The notes under the pieces are model-generated. The model saw only the letters and a list, made by a program, of their open reading frames with translations. It was not told where the DNA came from and did no database searches. Both the position numbers and the translations under genes were made by a program. From Planctomycetota bacterium (GTDB taxonomy: Bacteria > Planctomycetota > Phycisphaerae > WQYP01), in the NCBI GenBank assembly GCA_021852245.1, contig JAJZNY010000327.1, forward strand, positions 1-6,331: a stretch of DNA of 6,331 nt, written 5' to 3'. How positions within the stretch are numbered: position 1 is the first letter of the stretch; every line of letters starts with the position of its first letter. Below are positions 1-4,313 of this stretch, in pieces.

Positions 1-30
1 CCGTTACGTAGCTAAAATGATAAGGTTTGA

Positions 31-36
31 TGAGGT
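31..36 (+). promoter_or_regulatory. Shine-Dalgarno site supporting the rseP start at ATG 45
   Basis: TGAGGT has its GG at 34-35, nine bases before ATG 45. The same nine-base gap is seen before the chosen starts of the other two genes in this window. The TTG at 27 and the ATG at 30 have only AAGG at 22-25, which is too close to either. Confidence 0.5.
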
Positions 37-44
37 TCCTTCGC

Positions 45-2144
45 ATGCAGAAAAATAATCGCGGGCGCAGATGGATGACTCGGCGGGCTCGTCTCACGGG
101 GACCGTCACGCTCATGACGCTGCTGGTGCCCCTCCTGACGGCCGATCTGTTTACCCGATTCTTTAATGGCGTCGGCCAGGTGGCGCTGGTGATTATCGGT
201 TTCGGCGTTCTGGTGTTTTTTCATGAGTTGGGGCATTTTGTTGCCGCCAAGTCGTTCAAGATACGCTGCGATGTTTTCTCACTGGGAATCGGCCCGCGAC
301 TTTGCGGCTGGCGGAAGGGAAAGGGATTCAGCTTTGGCAGCGTACCCATTGGCCCTCCCGTTCGGGTTGAGGGGGAAAACGCAAAAATGGTGGTGCCGCA
401 GACGCTCGTTGAGACCGACTACCGCATCGCGTGGTTGCCCTTCGGCGGTTATGTGCGGATGCTTGGTCAGGATGACCTGGATCCGACCAAGGTAAGCTCG
501 GATCCCGCCTCATTTGCCAATAAGCCCATCTGGCAGCGGATGATCGTCATCTCCGCCGGCGTGGTGATGAATCTCATTCTGGCATTTATTATTTTTGTCA
601 TCGCCTTCCGGATCGGCGTTCCTTTTCAACCGGCCGTTATTGGCGGCGTGGAATACAACAGTCCGGCGATGAAGGCAGGTTTGACGGTGGGGGATCGTGT
701 TATCGCAGTCAACAACCACAAGCCGCTCGGATTTCTGGAATTTGCAGATTTGAAGATGGCTTCCGCTCTCGATACGCCCGGCAAGCCGATCAAACTAACC
801 TATGTCCCGGCAGCCGGTGGGCCGAATCGTTCGATTGACATCGTGCCCAAAATGTCCAAATCCTCGGGGTTCCTGATGTTCGGCATCGCCGCGCCGGAAT
901 CGCTCAAGGTGCTCAAGGTCAAGCCCCGGCAATTGAAAAATCTTCCCTGGGCCGCTCCCATCCTCACCAAAGTCAAGCCCGGCAGCACCATCGTTGCCAT
1001 TGACGGACACCCCGTCTCCTCTTACGGCCAGCTTTATCAATTTGAGCAGCGCAGCGGCGGCAGTCCGCTCCGCCTCACGCTGATATCGTCCGCCGGGAAA
1101 AAATATTCCGCACAAGTCGCCCCGACGCTGATACCTCTGCCGGGAGTTACCCACATCCCGGCCATCCTCGGCTATCAGCCACTGATGAAGATTTCTGCGA
1201 TTGTACCGAAGTCCAGCGCCCAAAAATCCGGCCTCAAACCGGGCGATGTGATCCTCCGCCTCGGTACCATTGTTAACCCGGATTGGCATCAGATTCGCTC
1301 TTTAATAAGCGGTAATCCAGATCAATCCGTCAGCATGCGCATTCTGCGCAACGGCCGGGAGCATACGCTTACCGTTCATATCGGTACACTCAATGGAAAA
1401 GGTTTCCTTGGTATTGAAGCGACGCCGGCGTACCGAACCGACATGTTCGGCCGATCGAATACCGACAACGGCTCAGACAAACTTACCGGTAAAACCTTTA
1501 CCGGAGTGGCGGTCGTGGCAAACGCACGCCCGTCAAATGTTGCCTATTCACCGGTGAAGAATTGGCTTCAGCTTTACGATTTCGCCCTTAAGCATCCCGA
1601 TACCTTGATTGCCATCAAGGTTGCTGGGCTTGCGTCGCCGGTGATCGTAAAAAATTCCGGCTCTCTTTACACCGCATTAAAGCAATTTCGCTACGGCCTT
1701 TCGCTGCCGCTGAATCCACTGACAGAATTGCAGAAAACCTCCAGTCTCTCCACGGCGCTGGTCATGGGCATTGATCACACCATCCGCTGGATCACCAATA
1801 CCTACCTGACCCTCCGGGGCCTGACGATTGGAACCGTCTCGCCGCATCAACTTCACGGCGTGCTCGGCGTTGCGGCCGTGAGTTACCAGCTTGAGTCGCA
1901 GGGGTTCATGTATCTGGTTTACTTTATGGGTCTGATCTCGGTCAATCTGGCGGTGATTAATTTCCTGCCGCTCCCCATTCTTGACGGCGGTCTGTTTGTC
2001 ATGCTGCTGCTGGAAAAAATCCGGGGGCGGCCGCTCCCGTTAAAAGTACAGGCGGGCATTCAAATTGCCGGACTGATCCTGATCGGCGGCGTGTTCCTGT
2101 ACGTTACGCTGTTTAATGATATTCCGATGATTTTTCATCACTGA
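45..2144 (+). CDS. rseP: RseP-family site-2 intramembrane metalloprotease with several PDZ modules
   Basis: A membrane-embedded zinc protease of the RseP/S2P (M50) family. Known members cut transmembrane segments, for example of anti-sigma factors during envelope stress, and remnant signal peptides. Visible: a hydrophobic segment at residues 44-62 running into HELGH at 60-64 (His60, Glu61 and His64 for zinc and catalysis); the FGGYVRMLG strand motif that follows; a second membrane segment at about 165-189; and a C-terminal membrane pair carrying NFLPLPILDGG (LDGG 646-649, Asp647 as third zinc ligand). PDZ-like modules lie at about 195-255 and 381-452, with a degenerate one at about 286-354. 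At 699 residues it is far longer than the roughly 450 of E. coli RseP. I chose ATG 45 because TGAGGT at 31-36 lies at good spacing; TTG 27, ATG 30, ATG 75 and ATG 114 are in-frame alternatives. An extra hydrophobic stretch at about 18-36 precedes the first core helix. The gene converges on the tRNA. The family is sure; the natural substrate is unknown. Confidence 0.95.
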   Translation: MQKNNRGRRWMTRRARLTGTVTLMTLLVPLLTADLFTRFFNGVGQVALVIIGFGVLVFFHELGHFVAAKSFKIRCDVFSLGIGPRLCGWRKGKGFSFGSVPIGPPVRVEGENAKMVVPQTLVETDYRIAWLPFGGYVRMLGQDDLDPTKVSSDPASFANKPIWQRMIVISAGVVMNLILAFIIFVIAFRIGVPFQPAVIGGVEYNSPAMKAGLTVGDRVIAVNNHKPLGFLEFADLKMASALDTPGKPIKLTYVPAAGGPNRSIDIVPKMSKSSGFLMFGIAAPESLKVLKVKPRQLKNLPWAAPILTKVKPGSTIVAIDGHPVSSYGQLYQFEQRSGGSPLRLTLISSAGKKYSAQVAPTLIPLPGVTHIPAILGYQPLMKISAIVPKSSAQKSGLKPGDVILRLGTIVNPDWHQIRSLISGNPDQSVSMRILRNGREHTLTVHIGTLNGKGFLGIEATPAYRTDMFGRSNTDNGSDKLTGKTFTGVAVVANARPSNVAYSPVKNWLQLYDFALKHPDTLIAIKVAGLASPVIVKNSGSLYTALKQFRYGLSLPLNPLTELQKTSSLSTALVMGIDHTIRWITNTYLTLRGLTIGTVSPHQLHGVLGVAAVSYQLESQGFMYLVYFMGLISVNLAVINFLPLPILDGGLFVMLLLEKIRGRPLPLKVQAGIQIAGLILIGGVFLYVTLFNDIPMIFHH

Positions 2145-2151
2145 TGGTTTT

Positions 2152-2169
2152 CCGGTTCTGCAGGACCGG
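2152..2169 (+). terminator. Weak hairpin just after rseP, possible terminator
   Basis: CCGGTTC at 2152-2158 and GGACCGG at 2163-2169 form a 7-bp stem (one G-U pair) around a TGCA loop, beginning 8 bases after the rseP stop. The next T-run (2183-2186) is 13 bases away, so this is not a proper intrinsic terminator. It may stabilise the mRNA end or depend on Rho. Confidence 0.25.
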
Positions 2170-2243
2170 CCGCATGCCTGATCTTTTGAAATATTGAGCC
2201 ACCTGCATGCTTTAACTTCGTGGTACTCCGGCGTCAGAATCCG

Positions 2244-2258
2244 ATCGCCTGTGGCGAT
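2244..2258. other. Short perfect hairpin between rseP and the tRNA
   Basis: ATCGCC at 2244-2249 and GGCGAT at 2253-2258 pair perfectly around a 3-base loop. Outer complementary stretches, GTGGT at 2220-2224 with ACCAC at 2265-2269, could enclose it. There is no T-run on either strand. It lies about 64 bases beyond the 3' end of the tRNA, so it could fold in the tRNA trailer or in rseP read-through RNA. Its role is unknown. Confidence 0.3.
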
Positions 2259-2321
2259 ACCAGAACCACCTCGCAATCAGAGAATTTACTGGAACTTGAG
2301 CAGAGTAGCAGGGGAGATCAC

Positions 2322-2404
2322 TGCGGGCGAGAGGAGTCGAACCTCCACGTCTTTTGGACACTAGAACCTGAATCTAGCGCGTCTGCCAATTCCGCCACGC
2401 CCGC
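2322..2404 (-). tRNA. tRNA-Leu (anticodon CAG)
   Basis: An 83-nt class II tRNA that delivers leucine to CUG codons. The acceptor strands GCGGGCG (complement of 2398-2404) and CGCCCGC (complement of 2323-2329) pair fully, followed by discriminator A at 2322. The anticodon arm is CTAGA-TTCAGGT-TCTAG, placing CAG at 2368-2370. The T arm has the TTCGACT loop with a 5-bp stem that includes one G-U pair. The long variable arm (about TGTC to GACG) is typical of leucine tRNAs. The bases after the discriminator are not CCA, so CCA must be added by nucleotidyltransferase. It is a lone tRNA convergent with rseP. Confidence 0.96.
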
Positions 2405-2416
2405 GGAAAGTTTCAG

Positions 2417-2445
2417 AGTATAAATCAGACCCGGTAATTTCGCCA
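2417..2445 (-). promoter_or_regulatory. Probable promoter of tRNA-Leu
   Basis: Reading the minus strand, a TATACT -10 box (2422 to 2417) stands 12 bases before the mature 5' end of the tRNA, giving a start near 2410 and a leader of only a few bases. At 17-base spacing the -35 region is TGGCGA (2445 to 2440), a poor match with 3 of 6 consensus bases. The -10 box is identical to that of the PEP-CTERM gene promoter in this window. Confidence 0.55.
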
Positions 2446-2483
2446 CCGGCGGGTCGGGCCACGGGCGGCAGCTGGCACGAGAA

Positions 2484-2512
2484 CGCCGACAAGCCGGTGC
2501 CGGCAATCGGCG
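2484..2512. repeat. Nested GC-rich inverted repeat
   Basis: The outer arms CGCCGA (2484-2489) and TCGGCG (2507-2512) pair perfectly. The inner arms GCCGG (2493-2497) and CCGGC (2500-2504) also pair perfectly, separated by a small CAA/AA internal loop. It lies between the PEP-CTERM terminator and the tRNA promoter. No T-run follows on either strand, so it is not an intrinsic terminator. Given the GC-rich surroundings, chance is a real possibility. Confidence 0.3.
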
Positions 2513-2545
2513 GGGAAACGGGTCGGGCGGACGCACAGCATAATG

Positions 2546-2579
2546 AAAAACCCCGGTCGGCCCGAGGCCGACCGGGGTT
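2546..2579 (-). terminator. Strong intrinsic terminator of the PEP-CTERM gene
   Basis: CCCCGGTCGGCC at 2551-2562 and GGCCGACCGGGG at 2566-2577 form a perfect 12-bp stem with a 3-base loop, extended to 14 bp by AA/TT. Read on the minus strand the stem ends in a run of five T (complement of 2546-2550). It begins 42 bases after the stop codon of the PEP-CTERM gene and separates that gene from the tRNA. On the plus strand only two T follow, so it acts mainly in the minus direction. Confidence 0.93.
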
Positions 2580-2621
2580 GGCAAATTCAGCTTTTTCCCC
2601 GCCGAAGTAGCAAGTGGCCCA

Positions 2622-3512
2622 TCAGACGCGGCGCCGCCGGCTGAGCGGCAATCCCAGACTTGCCACGCCCATCAGAGCCAGCGTGGCTGGTTCAGGCGTA
2701 ACGTAGGTATTGTCGAGGCTGGCTTTAATACCCGCATCGGACGGATCATTACCAAAATCCACCGTAATGCTGCTGGTGTTGATCGAATCAGCTGTGGTTA
2801 ATCCCGGCAGATTGATAGTAAAGCTTTGGTTGTTCGCCAGCAGCGTTTGGTCAAGAATTGAGCTGCCAGAGTGATCGACGCCAGTTCCGCCACCACCGGG
2901 GCCGCCACCTGTGTTTCCCGCAAGCGCGTTGGAATAGAGGCCATTGCTATTGGCGTTGCCGATGACGAACTCACCAATCGGGCCGTTCTGTCCAACACCG
3001 CTGTTGGGGCCGGTGGCAGGAATCGCCTCGAGCGTGAGTTCGCTGCCGATCGTGGTCGAGCCCGGGGTGTTGGTGCTAAGCACTTCCCACGCTGCTGTTG
3101 AGCTGGTCGTACCGGTCGTGTACGATCCGCCACTTGAGACCTTCACCGTGTTGAGTGTCGTATCCTGCAGGCTCGGGGCATTTGAGCCGGTACCTGGGGT
3201 ATAACCGCTAATCTGAAAGTGAATCGAACCGACCGTCTGCGAGACGTCGTAAACCGGGTCCGACGTATTATGCACGATCACCGTCAGCTGATTAGCGCTG
3301 ACCAAAAAGCCGATCACAGCGCTGTACGCCCCGTTGTCATCGTTGGGGGCGGTTGAATACGAATTCGACGCCTGATAATACACAAAGTTCTGCGGGGCCG
3401 CTTGAGCCGTACCGCCCGAAAACAACCCCCCAGCCAGCGGTACAATTGCCGCCGCGGCCATCCACAACCTTGACCGGCCTGAGACGATTGGATTTTTACA
3501 AGACTTGGACAT
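2622..3512 (-). CDS. PEP-CTERM sorting domain-containing secreted protein of unknown function
   Basis: A 296-residue exported protein. The N-terminus has basic residues, a hydrophobic core (about 16-34) and AQA at 36-38, a likely signal peptidase site. The C-terminus is a full PEP-CTERM signal: PEP at 273-275, a hydrophobic stretch, then RRRR before the final Val. This signal is known to direct substrates to an exosortase, which removes the tail and places the protein at the envelope or in exopolymer. The body is rich in Ser, Thr, Gly, Asn and Val, looks beta-stranded, has no cysteine after residue 5, and carries a glycine-rich linker at about 199-210 that may separate two domains. ATG 3512 is chosen because AGGAGGT (3527 to 3521) precedes it at ideal spacing and the signal peptide follows directly. 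The open frame continues upstream to TTG 3680, but that part is leader. I recognise no enzymatic motif. No exosortase gene is in the window. Confidence 0.9.
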   Translation of the reverse strand: MSKSCKNPIVSGRSRLWMAAAAIVPLAGGLFSGGTAQAAPQNFVYYQASNSYSTAPNDDNGAYSAVIGFLVSANQLTVIVHNTSDPVYDVSQTVGSIHFQISGYTPGTGSNAPSLQDTTLNTVKVSSGGSYTTGTTSSTAAWEVLSTNTPGSTTIGSELTLEAIPATGPNSGVGQNGPIGEFVIGNANSNGLYSNALAGNTGGGPGGGGTGVDHSGSSILDQTLLANNQSFTINLPGLTTADSINTSSITVDFGNDPSDAGIKASLDNTYVTPEPATLALMGVASLGLPLSRRRRV

Positions 3513-3520
3513 GCTCTGAC

Positions 3521-3527
3521 ACCTCCT
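3521..3527 (-). promoter_or_regulatory. Consensus Shine-Dalgarno site for the PEP-CTERM gene
   Basis: The minus strand reads AGGAGGT, a near-full match to the 16S rRNA tail. Its GG lies nine bases before ATG 3512. It decides the start against the longer in-frame reading from TTG 3680 and suggests strong translation. Confidence 0.9.
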
Positions 3528-3649
3528 GAAAATTTGAAAACTCCGGGCGCAGACGAAACCACATCGGTCTCGATGAACCTGCAGCCCTGAATAAAATGGA
3601 GGTAAAGGTTGACGTGAGTTCTTGCTCGCTCTCCGAAAACCCTTATGCC

Positions 3650-3669
3650 GTCGCATAATCTGATACGAC
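3650..3669 (-). other. Hairpin near the 5' end of the PEP-CTERM mRNA leader
   Basis: On the minus strand GTCGTAT (3669-3663) pairs with ATGCGAC (3656-3650), seven pairs including one G-U, around a 6-base loop. With a predicted start near 3683 it lies about 14 bases into the transcript, where such hairpins can protect mRNA from decay. A second small hairpin, CATCG/CGATG with a 4-base loop, lies at 3562-3575. The leader of about 170 nt matches no riboswitch class that I recognise. Confidence 0.45.
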
Positions 3670-3689
3670 AGCACCCCCAATAACGCCTT

Positions 3690-3718
3690 AGTATATCTGA
3701 TAGTCGCACCGAAGTCAA
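3690..3718 (-). promoter_or_regulatory. Near-consensus sigma-70 promoter for the PEP-CTERM gene
   Basis: On the minus strand TTGACT (3718 to 3713) and TATACT (3695 to 3690) are separated by exactly 17 bases, each 5 of 6 to consensus. Transcription should begin near 3683, leaving a 5' leader of about 170 nt. An A/T-only tract at 3733-3746 lies about 15-28 bases upstream of the -35 box and could serve as a distal UP element. This is the strongest promoter I can see in the window. Confidence 0.82.
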
Positions 3719-3993
3719 TGGTGACCCTTTCGATTTTTATTATAATTCCGGGCCCATAAACCCGAGGGTATTCGAGCGAAACAGCCCATCAAATGCTTGA
3801 TTTCCGCAGTGAGTTACCGCTATGTGCCGCCGGACACCGATTTAGGATCATAAAGCTCAGCAACTTAAAACTTGCCGACGCAAAACAGTCCGTATGTTTC
3901 CTTTCCGCGAAATATCTGGCGGTGCATGCCCCGCGACGACTCCGCTCGCCGCACCCGAGTAACTGGTCTATTGTTAAGGCCATCATTCCAGGT

Positions 3994-4023
3994 ATGTACA
4001 ATGAATATATATTATTTGTACAT
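3994..4023. repeat. AT-rich 30-bp palindrome with TGTACA ends, operator-like
   Basis: The two halves begin and end with the self-complementary hexamer TGTACA (3995-4000 and 4017-4022), spaced 22 bases apart, about two helical turns. The centre, AATATATATT at 4004-4013, is itself a palindrome. Across 3994-4023 all positions match their mirror partners except two adjacent pairs per half (4002-4003 with 4014-4015). It stands out from its GC-richer surroundings. A related TGTGCA follows at 4025-4030. It could bind a dimeric or tetrameric regulator; the protein is unknown. Confidence 0.5.
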
Positions 4024-4165
4024 TTGTGCACCGATGGTCTTCTGCGGCCTGCCGACAGCCGAACTCAAATCGCGCTTGCCATACTCTGCAAAAACATGCA
4101 TACTCGCACTGTGGGCCCGTCGGTAAAACCTTCGTGGTGCTCACAGGCTCGCTGCGGCGACGGTC

Positions 4166-4180
4166 CGCCGGATTCCGGCG
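4166..4180. repeat. 15-bp GC-rich palindrome upstream of the glucan synthase promoter candidate
   Basis: CGCCGGA (4166-4172) and TCCGGCG (4174-4180) are perfect inverted arms around one base. It ends eight bases before the TTGACA at 4189, a position suited to a regulator. In GC-rich DNA this may also be chance. Confidence 0.3.
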
Positions 4181-4188
4181 CCCACCGA

Positions 4189-4218
4189 TTGACAACACTG
4201 GCCGGGCGGGCAAAAAAT
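4189..4218 (+). promoter_or_regulatory. Candidate promoter for the glucan synthase gene
   Basis: A perfect TTGACA (4189-4194) is followed after 18 bases by AAAAAT (4213-4218), which matches 4 of 6 bases of the -10 consensus. Transcription would begin near 4226, about 90 bases before the gene. The weak -10 box could mean dependence on an activator. It is the best plus-strand candidate I find in the region. Confidence 0.35.
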
Positions 4219-4296
4219 AAACGGGTATCGATCGGCCGCTTTGCATCCCTTGTCCGTTGGCTCCCTGCAAGGCGACCATCGCAGCGCCAGACTTCC

Positions 4297-4307
4297 AAGG
4301 AAGGTGA
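4297..4307 (+). promoter_or_regulatory. Shine-Dalgarno site favouring a TTG start at 4314
   Basis: AAGGAAGGTGA resembles the full anti-16S complement with one extra A. Its second GG (4303-4304) is nine bases before TTG 4314 but fifteen before ATG 4320, which favours the TTG. An in-frame TGA at 4305-4307 rules out any earlier start. Confidence 0.55.
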
Positions 4308-4313
4308 ATTAAG

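Larger units (their letters stand above)
3719..4313. other. Long divergent intergenic region without a convincing gene
   Basis: About 595 bases lie between the PEP-CTERM promoter and the glucan synthase start. Open frames occur on both strands, the longest being plus 3793-4365, but none has a good ribosome site, a recognisable family or protein-like composition. The longest also runs into the synthase gene in another frame. No tRNA, rRNA, tmRNA, RNase P or SRP signature was recognised. What it does hold is an AT-rich palindrome at 3994-4023, a GC-rich palindrome at 4166-4180 and a weak promoter at 4189-4218. It may be a long regulatory region or leader, an unrecognised RNA gene, or a decayed gene. 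Confidence 0.6.

Noticed and set aside
1..44. Tail of an upstream gene (for example dxr, often next to rseP)
   Set aside because: Stops occur at 9-11, 13-15 and 56-58 in the three plus frames, but too few codons are visible to tell which, if any, ends a real gene.
795..1289. 164-codon minus-strand open frame
   Set aside because: Antisense shadow of the PDZ region of rseP.
2322..2404. tRNA-Leu as an integration (att) site for a mobile element
   Set aside because: No repeat of the tRNA 3' end and no integrase or other mobile gene in the window.
2318..2584. 88-codon minus-strand open frame
   Set aside because: It reads straight through tRNA-Leu and into the terminator hairpin, so it is a chance frame.
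3513..3680. Extended N-terminus of the PEP-CTERM protein from TTG 3680
   Set aside because: The TTG would lie only a few bases after the predicted transcription start, the added 56 residues would bury the signal peptide, and a consensus Shine-Dalgarno site precedes ATG 3512.
3513..3683. Riboswitch, such as a cyclic-di-GMP type, in the PEP-CTERM leader
   Set aside because: I looked for the conserved core of known classes and saw none; only generic hairpins are present.
3741..3746. Perfect TATAAT on the plus strand
   Set aside because: No acceptable -35 box at 16-18 bases upstream; the tract is better explained as an A/T-rich UP-like element for the leftward promoter.
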